Notes under the pieces: model-generated
The model's database searches: none
Seen by the model: the letters and a program-made list of their open reading frames with translations, nothing else
What the model was told of the DNA's origin: nothing
Translations under genes and position numbers: made by a program
NCBI RefSeq assembly: GCF_039526385.1
Contig: NZ_BAAAIX010000007.1
Location: 62,001-126,000 of the forward strand
From: Luteococcus peritonei
GTDB taxonomy: Bacteria > Actinomycetota > Actinomycetes > Propionibacteriales > Propionibacteriaceae
Length of the DNA: 64,000 nucleotides
Reading direction: 5' to 3'
Shown: piece after piece, positions 41,370 through 49,124 of the stretch
Layout: each line of letters starts with the position of its first letter
Position numbering within the stretch: position 1 is the stretch's first letter

Positions 41370-43217
41370 TCAGTTCGCCTGGTCCTCGTCCCGCTCGGTC
41401 CGGCGCGGTTGCTCGTCGGCCTCCAGCGCCGGCACGGCCTCGGTGCGGGTCGGCTCCGGGGCGGGCTCGACCGTGGTGCTGTGGGGGCTCATCACGGTGG
41501 TGCTGCCGGAGGCGACCCAGTCGGCGCCCTCCGTCTGGGGAAGGTGCTGCTCGGGGGAGCGCTGGCCCATCTCGTCCTCGTTCTGCGGTGCTTCGGCGTC
41601 GGCGCACCAGTCTGGTGCCGTGACGGCGGGGGCGACTTCGCCCCCTGGGGTGGATTGGGGTGCAGGCCACCCGGCGGGCGCCGGCATGGCCTCGGGCGCC
41701 TGGGCCGCCGACCGCTCCCTGACCTGGGCCGCGCGACGGGCGTCGCGCTCCCGGGAGGCGCGGCTGCGCTCCATCTGGGCCAGCACCACCTCGCGGGCGG
41801 TGGCCGCGTCGAGCTCCTGGGCGATGCAGCCGTCCAGGATCCCCGAGGTGGTGTCCAGCCGGACGTCGGCCAGGCCGAGCCGACGCTGCACCGGTCCCTG
41901 CTGCAGGTGCACCGACTGCACCCGGGCGTGGTGCACGATCTCGGTCTGGCGGACGAAACCGCCGTTGACGGCCACGAAGACCTCGTCGTCGTGGCCCCAG
42001 CGCAGGCTGTTGAAGATGAAGGGGTGCAGCCGCCGGGCCCTGGGGCTGGCGGGCTGCAGCTGGATCCGGTCGAGCCGGAAGCCGGGCCAGACGGCGTCGA
42101 TGGCACGCTCCACCTCGGCCCAGGTGCCGGCGGGCAGCAGCACGTCGCTGGCGCCCTCGTCCTCGCCACCGCCGTAGCCCAGCACGTCGATCTTGACGCG
42201 GTGGATGCCGAAGGGTCGCCAGAGCAGGTGCTGGGTGACCGAGATGGCCTGGATCCGGTCGGTGGGCAGCGTCTGGCTGACCAGGCTGGTCATGCCGCGG
42301 CTCACCTTGAGCGCCTCGCCGGTGCGCACCAGCCGGTAGTTCCACTGCTTGACCACCTGGTTGCTGATGATGCCGAGCAGGCCGGTGGCCAGCGGCACCA
42401 GGCCGACGGCCGCGCCCAGCTCCTGGAACCAGGCGATGCCGGCGATGCCCGCCAGACCCAGCGCCAGGGTGATGAGGAAGCCGGTGGACAGCACGGCGGC
42501 CAGCACCAATCGCTGCGGCGGGACGGTGAGCAGCACCGTCTCGCTGGCCGACAGGTCGTGGAGGGCGTCCGCGACGGGAGCCTGGTTGGACTGCTCGACG
42601 CTCACCTGCTGGCCGTGCGCGCGGGCCACCAGGTAGTCGCGCATCTGGTAGGCGCGGGAGCGGGAGAGGTAGTCGATGGTCTTGCCGCTGCCCGAGCCGA
42701 CGTCGATGCGCAGCTGGGCCAGGCCCAGCAGCCGGGCGGCGAAGGGCTGCACCACGTCGACCGACTGGATCTTGGTGAAGGGCACCTTGTCGGAGTTGTG
42801 CCAGATGAAGTTGCGCTCGATGCGCACCTGGCGGTCGTCGACGACGAAGCGGGTGAAGCGCCAGGAGAAGTAGCCGCTGATGGCGGTGACGATGAAGTAG
42901 ACGCCGAGCATGCCGCCGAAGACGGCCACGGCGCGCAGGTCGAAGGGCTCGTCGCGCTTGCCGGCATTCTCCAACAGGTCGCGGCCCACCAGGATCACCA
43001 TGCCCACCAGGGCCATCCAGCCCTTGATGACGGGGGTGAGCGGGTGGGGACGTTCCATCACCGGCTGGTAGGGGGTCGGTTCGCTGCCGGCCGGCAGGTC
43101 CTCCAGCAGGACGGGTTCCGCCTCCGGCGCGGGAGGCTCGGGCGTGGGTGAGGGGGAGGCCGGGGGCGGGGATGCCTGGTCGACCTCCGGCTGGGGACGG
43201 GAGAAGTCGTCGGACAT
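41370..43217 (-). CDS. Multi-PH-domain membrane protein, YdbT-like
   Basis: The 615-residue protein has a proline-rich cytoplasmic leader, then a helix pair (about 65-110) followed by a bacterial PH domain (RFVVDDRQVRIERNFIW, VPFTKIQSVDVVQ). A second helix pair is followed by another PH unit (VRTGEALKVSRGMTS, LPTDRIQAISVTQ) and a third (FVAVNGGFVRQTEIV, HARVQSVHLQQGPV). The acidic C-terminal tail from about 500 looks disordered. Its ATG shares one base with the stop of the YdbS-like gene (TGATG), a classic coupled pair. Function is unknown; the pair is common in Gram-positive bacteria. Confidence 0.85.
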   Translation of the reverse strand: MSDDFSRPQPEVDQASPPPASPSPTPEPPAPEAEPVLLEDLPAGSEPTPYQPVMERPHPLTPVIKGWMALVGMVILVGRDLLENAGKRDEPFDLRAVAVFGGMLGVYFIVTAISGYFSWRFTRFVVDDRQVRIERNFIWHNSDKVPFTKIQSVDVVQPFAARLLGLAQLRIDVGSGSGKTIDYLSRSRAYQMRDYLVARAHGQQVSVEQSNQAPVADALHDLSASETVLLTVPPQRLVLAAVLSTGFLITLALGLAGIAGIAWFQELGAAVGLVPLATGLLGIISNQVVKQWNYRLVRTGEALKVSRGMTSLVSQTLPTDRIQAISVTQHLLWRPFGIHRVKIDVLGYGGGEDEGASDVLLPAGTWAEVERAIDAVWPGFRLDRIQLQPASPRARRLHPFIFNSLRWGHDDEVFVAVNGGFVRQTEIVHHARVQSVHLQQGPVQRRLGLADVRLDTTSGILDGCIAQELDAATAREVVLAQMERSRASRERDARRAAQVRERSAAQAPEAMPAPAGWPAPQSTPGGEVAPAVTAPDWCADAEAPQNEDEMGQRSPEQHLPQTEGADWVASGSTTVMSPHSTTVEPAPEPTRTEAVPALEADEQPRRTERDEDQAN

Positions 43218-43711
43218 CACAGGCCGATCGCCTGCTGCTCGCCCAGCTCGGTAAGGCGCTCGCGCAGCTGCTCCGCCTCGGCCACCGGCAGGCCTGGGAT
43301 GGTGGCATTGGTGCCGGCGGAGGCGGTCTCCAGGGTGACGGTGGCCAGGCCGTAGCGGCGCTCGATCGGGCCGGAGTTGACCGTCACCACCTGCATCCGG
43401 CCATAGGGGACGACGGTGAGGCGGCGCTGCAGCAGTCCCTCGCGGATGTAGAGCTCGGTGCCGCGTTCGGCATAGCCCCAGATCCGGTAGACCCGGCCCT
43501 GGCGGTGCCAGCGGTAGAAGATCCAGCACAGACCCAGCACAGCGAGGATGGCCGCGGCCCACCAGCGGTAGGCGAAGCCGAGGACCAGCACCGCGGCCAG
43601 CAGCTCCAGCGACCACACCACCAGCACCATCATCCGCTTCATCCGCAGATAGGCGGGGGAGAGCTGGTTCCAGTGCTCGGTCGGTGCCGCGAAGGTGTCC
43701 ACAGCCAGCAA
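43217..43711 (-). CDS. PH-domain membrane protein, YdbS-like
   Basis: The 164-residue protein has two helices at about 25-65 followed by one bacterial PH domain (YAERGTELYIREGLLQRRLT and VVPYGRMQVVTVNSGP). The start is TTG 43711; a GTG three codons later is nearly as good. It is the partner of the larger PH protein downstream. No regulatory signal was seen. Confidence 0.83.
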   Translation of the reverse strand: MLAVDTFAAPTEHWNQLSPAYLRMKRMMVLVVWSLELLAAVLVLGFAYRWWAAAILAVLGLCWIFYRWHRQGRVYRIWGYAERGTELYIREGLLQRRLTVVPYGRMQVVTVNSGPIERRYGLATVTLETASAGTNATIPGLPVAEAEQLRERLTELGEQQAIGL

Positions 43712-43784
43712 TCTATGCGTTGACAGGGTGAAACAGGCGCGGCCGGGGGCCGCCAGTTGTTCCGACCGCTACCAAGGTAGGGGC

Positions 43785-44429
43785 TCAGGACAGGCCGAGC
43801 CGACGGCCCAGCGGGACATGGTCCGGGCCGAGCACCTTGACATCGCCCATCAGCACCAGGCCGCGCAGCACCACGACGGGAGCCCCCGGCGGGGCGGGGC
43901 GCACGCCGCGGATCTTGACGTCGCCCATCACCGTGGTGGTCTCGTCACGCACGGCGATGCCGTCGGGGATGGTGATCTTCACGTCGCCCAGCAGCACCGG
44001 CAGGCTGATCACGCACTCCTGGGCCTCCAGGGTGGCGCCGCGCAGGTCCAGCTTCGCGTCGCCCATCACCACCAGGCCGGTGGTGCGTCGGCGCAGCCGC
44101 CAGCTGCCCTCGCGCCGCACGGTGCCCATCACGGTGACCAGCGAGTCGGCCTGCGGGTTCTGCTGGCTGGGGTCCACCACCACCCCGCGACGCTCCCCGG
44201 CCGGAACCGGCATCGAGGCCGTGGCCGGTGTGATGTCGGCAGTGAGCTGCTCCAGCTCGGCGAAGGTGCGGGCGGCCCAGGTGGCGTCCAGCCGCTCGTC
44301 GTGCTCCTCGCGGGTGATGCGGCCCTCCGCATAGGCGGTGTTCAGCAGGGTGGCGACCAGCTCCCGGTCGCTGTCGGCGCAGCGCATCGAGCCACGGTCG
44401 GGGACTGCAGGAAGGTCAGCGGTGCTCAT
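43785..44429 (-). CDS. DUF1707 protein with LiaF-like C-terminal domain
   Basis: The 214-residue protein has an N-terminal DUF1707 helix-turn segment (MRCADSDRELVATLLNTAYA then GRITREEHDERLDATWAART). After a linker, beta-rich repeats follow (LVVMGDAKLDLRG, LLGDVKITIPDG, VMGDVKIRG, LMGDVKVLG) typical of the cell-wall-active antibiotic response domain. There is no membrane helix. It is a single-gene unit between the PH pair and the tRNA. A role in envelope stress sensing is a family-level guess. Confidence 0.8.
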   Translation of the reverse strand: MSTADLPAVPDRGSMRCADSDRELVATLLNTAYAEGRITREEHDERLDATWAARTFAELEQLTADITPATASMPVPAGERRGVVVDPSQQNPQADSLVTVMGTVRREGSWRLRRRTTGLVVMGDAKLDLRGATLEAQECVISLPVLLGDVKITIPDGIAVRDETTTVMGDVKIRGVRPAPPGAPVVVLRGLVLMGDVKVLGPDHVPLGRRLGLS

Positions 44430-44573
44430 GGCGCAGAGTCTAGGAAGGCCGGGCTCGCCCGGGACTGCTCCTCGGGCCCGGTCAGGGGCAGATCAGGGGA
44501 AGGCCCGAGCGTCCGGCGCTCCCGGCCACGGAAAAGGACCCTGACGGCCAGTGGTCGGCAAGGCCCTTCGTCG

Positions 44574-44647
44574 TGGAGCGGGCGACGGGAATCGAACCCG
44601 CGTGTCCAGCTTGGGAAGCTGGCGCTCTACCATTGAGCTACGCCCGC
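44574..44647 (-). tRNA. tRNA-Gly (anticodon CCC)
   Basis: Read on the minus strand, the acceptor stem GCGGGCG pairs with CGCCCGC. The D arm follows TAGCTCAATGG, and the anticodon stem CCAGC/GCTGG encloses loop TTCCCAA, giving anticodon CCC. The T arm is GCGGG-TTCGATT-CCCGT. Discriminator T is followed by an encoded CCA. Confidence 0.95.
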
Positions 44648-44782
44648 ATGCCGTTGAGGCAGTGGCCACTCTAGCGCACCGGCGCGGGTGCCCGGCCACC
44701 CGGTCGGCCGCTGGCAGGCGGGTCGTCGTACGAGCCACGGCAGCGACCCCACCGCATCGCCGATCCGCGGCATGCTGGGTGC

Positions 44783-45640
44783 ATGGCCCCCCGCAGCGCG
44801 ATCCGCACCACCCCACGCCCCAGTCGGCGTGCCCTGCTGGGCGCGGCCGTCGGGACCATGGCCCTGGGCGCCTGCGGCAAGAGCACGGAGGAATTGGAGG
44901 TGCCCTACCACGACGCCTTCGTGATCGCCCACCGCGGTGGCGGCCGCAACTGGCCCGAGATGACGCTGTACGCCTACCAACAAGCCGCGCAGCTGTCCGG
45001 ACTGGGCCGGATGGAGGTCTCGGTGCGGCGCTCGCGCGACGGTGTGCTGCTCTGCCACCACGACGCGACCACCGGCCGCGTCGGCACCCAGGACCTCGAG
45101 ATCGCGAAGACCGACTGGAAGGATCTGGCCCGGGTGGCGATCAGCCCCCGCGAGACGCTCGACCCCTCCCAGCCCGGCCGCCCGCTGGCCCGCTTCCAGG
45201 AGGTGCTGGACGCCTGGCCCGAGGGCATCGAGATGTGGGTGGAGCCCAAGAGCGACGACGCCGTCGAGCCGCTCTTCCGCAAGCTCTCCCACCTGCCCGA
45301 CCTCAAGGTGGTCTGGAAACGGCCCATCAACGCCCCCGGCTTCGACAAGGCCAAGCAGCAGGGCTGGGGCACCTTCGGCTACGTGCTGGCCGGCGAGAAG
45401 CAGTTCTCGTACCTGGAGCAGGTGGCCCCCAGCAAGGAGCTGGACCACGTCGGCGTCCCCGTCGAGGCCGACGACGAGCGGATCCGTCGCGTGGTGGACC
45501 TGGCCGGGAGCTATGGCACGTCCACCGTCGCCTGGGCGCTGTCCGACCTGGCCCAGCGCGACCGGGTGCTGCGGCTGGGCTGCCGGGGCCTGATGTGCTC
45601 CAACATCGTCGAGCTGCTGGACGCCCCCATGCCGCAGTGA
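44783..45640 (+). CDS. Glycerophosphodiester phosphodiesterase-like lipoprotein, divergent metal site
   Basis: The 285-residue protein has a twin-arginine signal (RRALLGAAVGTMALGAC) with lipobox Cys31. The catalytic domain starts FVIAHRGGGRNWPEMTL. The family's second signature E-x-D reads MEVSV here, with Ser in place of the metal-binding Asp, and the catalytic His is in CHHDATTGR. Later MWVEPKS is in the expected place. It is probably anchored outside the cell. The Asp-to-Ser change may alter metal binding or substrate, so activity is uncertain. It stands alone after the tRNA. Confidence 0.8.
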   Translation: MAPRSAIRTTPRPSRRALLGAAVGTMALGACGKSTEELEVPYHDAFVIAHRGGGRNWPEMTLYAYQQAAQLSGLGRMEVSVRRSRDGVLLCHHDATTGRVGTQDLEIAKTDWKDLARVAISPRETLDPSQPGRPLARFQEVLDAWPEGIEMWVEPKSDDAVEPLFRKLSHLPDLKVVWKRPINAPGFDKAKQQGWGTFGYVLAGEKQFSYLEQVAPSKELDHVGVPVEADDERIRRVVDLAGSYGTSTVAWALSDLAQRDRVLRLGCRGLMCSNIVELLDAPMPQ

Positions 45641-45695
45641 ACCACCTACCCGCCGACGCGCAGGTCGTGATCACCGCGCGATGGTCAGTGCCGGG

Positions 45696-46226
45696 TCACA
45701 GCCCGGAGCGGGAGGCATGCTCCATGACGTGACGCACCACCACGTCGAAGCGCTCCCGGCCCAGCGCGGCACCGCTGCGCCGGATGCTGGAGGGATGGAT
45801 CCGCACGATCCGGTCCACTCTGGCCTCGCTGGGACGCCCCTGGGAGTCCCAGGCGCCGGAGCCGATGTCCACCCAGTAGCGACCCTCGCGGGCCTCCTGC
45901 GCGGCGTCGCGGTCATGGTCCTTGCTGGTCAGCGGCAGCCCGAGCAGCCAGTCCCCGTCGCGCCCGATCAGCAGCACCGGACGGTCCTTGCCCTGGGCGT
46001 GGTCCTCCTCGTAGGGCACCCATGCCCAGACCACCTCGCCCGGGTCGCCCGCCCGGTCGCGCTCAGGGGTCCAGCTGGTCTGCGGCAGCCCGACGAAGTC
46101 ACCCGGGTAGTGCTCGGCCAGCGGCGGCGCCGGATGGTTGGCCTGCTTGCGGCGCTGCTCCAGCGCGGTTCGGGCCAGCCGGGTGCCCAGGTCCACCAGC
46201 AGTTGCACGGCGCGGTTCACGAGCAC
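45696..46226 (-). CDS. MazF/PemK-like protein, no visible antitoxin
   Basis: The 176-residue protein has an N-terminal helical extension of about 60 residues and then the MazF/PemK-like fold: VVWAWVPYEEDHAQGKDRPVLLIG, LPLTSKDHD and later VDRIVRIHPSSIRRSGA. The start is GTG 46226, one base after the stop of the upstream membrane-protein gene. No antitoxin-sized gene adjoins it. Proteins of this length and pattern are common as single chromosomal genes in actinobacteria, so a free-standing RNase-like or DNA/RNA-binding role is likelier than a classical TA pair. Confidence 0.72.
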   Translation of the reverse strand: MLVNRAVQLLVDLGTRLARTALEQRRKQANHPAPPLAEHYPGDFVGLPQTSWTPERDRAGDPGEVVWAWVPYEEDHAQGKDRPVLLIGRDGDWLLGLPLTSKDHDRDAAQEAREGRYWVDIGSGAWDSQGRPSEARVDRIVRIHPSSIRRSGAALGRERFDVVVRHVMEHASRSGL

Positions 46227-46227
46227 C

Positions 46228-46977
46228 TCACAGGTAGCGCGGCAGCGGCCCGTAGACCACTTCGTGCCGCTCGCGGACGGGCACCGGGGTCCCGGCGCGG
46301 AAGGTCTTCCAGTGCCCGAAGTAGCGGGTCACCGGGGGCAGGAAGAGCACCAGCGCGCCCAGCAGGCTGAGCACCGGTGCGGGCCAGGCCCAGGGCGAGA
46401 TGAGCCAGCCGGCCAGCCCCAGCACGGCGGCCAGCAGCGCCGCGGTGCGTGACCAGCGGTGCCCGTTCCAGGCATTCAGCGCGGCGATCGCGGGCGCCGC
46501 CACCAGGGCGGCACCGAGCAGCGCCACCAGGGTGACCGCCACGATGGAGCGCCAGCCGCCCGGGCGGGGCTGCCACAGCTCCACCAGGTGGGAGGAGGTC
46601 ATGAAGCTGTCCATGTGCATCGCCAGCCACCAGCTGCGGGCCAGCGCCACTGCCGAGACCAGTGAGGCGGCGTAGAGCAGCACGTCGGCCACCACCATCC
46701 ACTTCGCACGACGCGGCTGGCCCGTGCTGGCGCTGATCGGCAGGCCGGCCGGATGGCTCTGCTCCAGCGGCGGCAGGGTGGCGATCTCGGCCGGCCCGGT
46801 GCAGGGCTGGTCGGCGGCCAGCAGCGCGGAGCGGTCCTGCTCCGGTGTCTGCTGCTCGGACACCGGTGCCGTCTCCTCGGTGCTCGGGTCGGGTTCGACG
46901 AAGGCCTGGCTCACCGCGAACGGGGCCTGCGGGTCGCGATCGGCGCGGGAGGTCCCGTCGGCGGGTGTCTGGCCCAT
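46228..46977 (-). CDS. Uncharacterised membrane protein
   Basis: The 249-residue protein has an acidic disordered N-terminal third followed by four hydrophobic helices (VADVLLYAASLVSAVALA; SIVAVTLVALLGAALVAAPA; AALLAAVLGLAGWLI; VLSLLGALVLFLPP). ATG 46977 is preceded by AGGAGG at six bases, which decides it over ATG 46998. It is transcribed with the MazF-like gene, one base apart. I do not recognise a family. Confidence 0.65.
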   Translation of the reverse strand: MGQTPADGTSRADRDPQAPFAVSQAFVEPDPSTEETAPVSEQQTPEQDRSALLAADQPCTGPAEIATLPPLEQSHPAGLPISASTGQPRRAKWMVVADVLLYAASLVSAVALARSWWLAMHMDSFMTSSHLVELWQPRPGGWRSIVAVTLVALLGAALVAAPAIAALNAWNGHRWSRTAALLAAVLGLAGWLISPWAWPAPVLSLLGALVLFLPPVTRYFGHWKTFRAGTPVPVRERHEVVYGPLPRYL

Positions 46978-47049
46978 CGTGGTCCTCCTGTGGCTCATGG
47001 GGCGTGCGACCGCCAGCCTACCCGTCGGGCAGGGCGGGGGCGGGAGACG

Positions 47050-47616
47050 TCAGCGCACCCGGTCGCGCTGCCCAGGCCTCTCGGCGAGCGCCTGGTTGGC
47101 GCTGGGCAGCTGGGCCAGGGCTCCCGCCATCCCGGTCACGGCGGGGGAGGAGCGCCAGGTGTCGGCCCCCGACTCCAGCACCGGCAGCACCCGGGTGCCG
47201 CCCAGCGGGATCAGCAGGTGCTCGCTGCCGTGCTCCACCATGGCCACCAGCGCCACCTTGCCGGGCAGCAGGCGGGTGTCGCCGTCCACCAGCACCAGCT
47301 TGTGGCGCCGCTCGTCGAGGCCGCCGAGCTGCGTGACGACGGCGTCGACGGGCAGCGCACCCTTCATCACGTCCAGGGTGCGCACCCGGAAGCGGGTGGC
47401 CGGCAGACCCTGCACCGTGGTGCCGGTCTGCTCCTCCACCACCTGCACCACCGCCACCCGATCGGCAACCGCCGCCACCTGCTGGGTGCCGCTGATGGCA
47501 TAGGAGGACTGCACCACCTCGACGGTCACCGGCTCCTGCCGCGGCCCGCGCCACAGCGCGAAGGCCAGCACCGTGCACGCCACGAGGGCGAGCAGGGCTG
47601 CGAGCAGGCGACGCAT
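47050..47616 (-). CDS. Uncharacterised membrane-anchored or secreted protein
   Basis: The 188-residue protein starts with a single hydrophobic segment (LLAALLALVACTVLAFALW) that is either an anchor or an uncleaved signal. The rest is beta-like with VVQVVEEQTGTTVQ, RVRTLDVMKG and HLLIPLGGTRVLPVLES. ATG 47616 has GGAG six bases upstream. It lies 72 bases before the membrane-protein gene on the same strand and may be its first operon partner. No family recognised. Confidence 0.6.
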   Translation of the reverse strand: MRRLLAALLALVACTVLAFALWRGPRQEPVTVEVVQSSYAISGTQQVAAVADRVAVVQVVEEQTGTTVQGLPATRFRVRTLDVMKGALPVDAVVTQLGGLDERRHKLVLVDGDTRLLPGKVALVAMVEHGSEHLLIPLGGTRVLPVLESGADTWRSSPAVTGMAGALAQLPSANQALAERPGQRDRVR

Positions 47617-47743
47617 GAGGGCTCCAGGGGGTGGGAGGGACCGGCTGTGCAAGCCTCCTCCTCCAGGGCGCGGCGGCGCACCCTCCCAGACGCTTCGTTA
47701 TCGACTTGGAATCCCGTGGGGCAAGGAAAAACGGTTCAGCAGG

Positions 47744-48295
47744 TCAGCTGGGGCCACCGGCCAACCGGGCACGGCCCCACCGCACCAGCTCGCGCACCTC
47801 GTCGAAGAGGTCGTCGGGCAGCTCGTCGAGGCCGAACCAGCGCACGTCGTGGGACTCCTCGCTCACCACCGGCCGGCCACCCTCGCTGACCACCAGGAAG
47901 CGCACATCGAAGTGTCGGGTGGGCGCGGCGGCGCCGCGGCAGGTGATCGGGTGCACGTCCAGCCCGATCGGCACCGGGTCCACCTGCAGCCCCTCCAGGC
48001 CGGTCTCCTCGACGGCCTCGCGCAGGGCCGCCGACGCCAAGTCAGCATCGCCCGGCTCCAGGTGGCCACCGGGCTGCAACCAGGCCCCCACCAGGCCGTG
48101 GTGCACCAGGCAGACGGCGCTCCCGGTGACGTCCAGCACCATCGCCGAGGCAGTCAGGTGGCCGGGCAGGCAGCTGCGCTGCAGGGCGTCCTCGCGGGCG
48201 GCCAGCAGGCCCAGGAAGGCCTCGCGCAGAGCCCGCTGGTGCTGCTCAGGAGGGGTCCAGGAGGTCAGGCAGGTGACCGCGTCATGAAGCTGCAT
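47744..48295 (-). CDS. Nudix hydrolase
   Basis: The 183-residue protein contains a complete Nudix box, starting GGHLEPGD and ending REAVEETGL, which fits G-x5-E-x7-REU-x-EE-x-GU. It hydrolyses a nucleoside diphosphate linked to another moiety; the substrate is not predictable. About 40 helical residues precede the domain. ATG 48295 has no clear ribosome-binding site, and TAGATT ten bases upstream could be a -10 box for a leaderless message. Confidence 0.86.
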   Translation of the reverse strand: MQLHDAVTCLTSWTPPEQHQRALREAFLGLLAAREDALQRSCLPGHLTASAMVLDVTGSAVCLVHHGLVGAWLQPGGHLEPGDADLASAALREAVEETGLEGLQVDPVPIGLDVHPITCRGAAAPTRHFDVRFLVVSEGGRPVVSEESHDVRWFGLDELPDDLFDEVRELVRWGRARLAGGPS

Positions 48296-48329
48296 CCTGC
48301 GAATCTAGTGCGGTCGATAGGCTCGCCCC

Positions 48330-48986
48330 ATGACCGCCATGCCCCGCTGGAAGACCGTCGTCTTCGACCTGGACGGGACGCTGTGCGACACCGTCGCCCT
48401 CATCCTGGCCTCCTTCCGCCATGCCCACGCCACCGTCCTGGGCGAGGAGCTCGACGAGGCCGAGGCCCGCACCTGGATCGGGCGCACCCTCAACGACATC
48501 TATGCCGGCACCCCGGATCGTGCCGAGGAGCTGGCCACCGCCTACGTGGACTTCAACCTGGCCAACCTCGAGCAGCTGCAGACCGACGTCGAGGGCATCT
48601 CCCAGATGCTGGACGCGCTGCGCGATGCCGGGGTCAGCGTCGGTGTGGCCACCAGCAAGCGCCGTCCCGCCGCCGAGCGCAGCCTGGCCGCCTCCGGCAT
48701 CACCGACAAGGTGCAGCTGGTCTCCACCCTGGAGGACGTCACCGAGCACAAGCCCCACCCGGCCCCGCTGCTGCACGCCCTCACCCAGCTGGGGGCCGAG
48801 CCCGGCGAGGCCGTCTACGTGGGCGACGCCATCTACGACGTGCAGGCCGCGAAGGCCGCCGGGATGGACCAGATCGCCGTCACCTGGGGCGCGGGTGATC
48901 GCACCGCGTTGATGCTCACCGAGCCCACCGCCGTGGTCGACTCCGTCGACGAGCTGGAGCGCTGGCTGCTCGGCCCGGTCGGCTGA
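48330..48986 (+). CDS. HAD-family phosphatase, phosphoglycolate phosphatase-like
   Basis: The 218-residue HAD hydrolase has motif 1 VVFDLDGTLCDT, motif 2 in VGVATSKRRPAAE, the conserved Lys in HKPHPAPLL and motif 4 VYVGDAIYDVQAAKAAG. The cap is helical, as in PGP/PPase-like enzymes. It starts at ATG 48330, with a second ATG three codons later. Only 34 bases separate it from the divergent Nudix gene, and GATAGGCT just upstream suggests a leaderless start. Confidence 0.85.
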   Translation: MTAMPRWKTVVFDLDGTLCDTVALILASFRHAHATVLGEELDEAEARTWIGRTLNDIYAGTPDRAEELATAYVDFNLANLEQLQTDVEGISQMLDALRDAGVSVGVATSKRRPAAERSLAASGITDKVQLVSTLEDVTEHKPHPAPLLHALTQLGAEPGEAVYVGDAIYDVQAAKAAGMDQIAVTWGAGDRTALMLTEPTAVVDSVDELERWLLGPVG

Positions 48987-48988
48987 GC

Positions 48989-49073
48989 CCAACCCTGAGA
49001 TCCGCGACGCCGATCGCGAACATCGCCCGGCATCGGGCGATGGGCGGATCGAGGGCGGGGATTCCAGGGTTGG
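48989..49073. terminator. Nested inverted repeats between convergent genes
   Basis: Three nested complementary pairs occur: 48989-48997 with 49065-49073, 48999-49005 with 49044-49050, and 49021-49029 with 49034-49042 (4-base loop). The structure lies just after the HAD stop and before the M20 stop. It probably ends both transcripts. Confidence 0.5.
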
Positions 49074-49124
49074 ACCAGTGACCCAATTCTTGCGGTGCGG
49101 GTCTGCTGCGCCGGTCGGTGCCGC

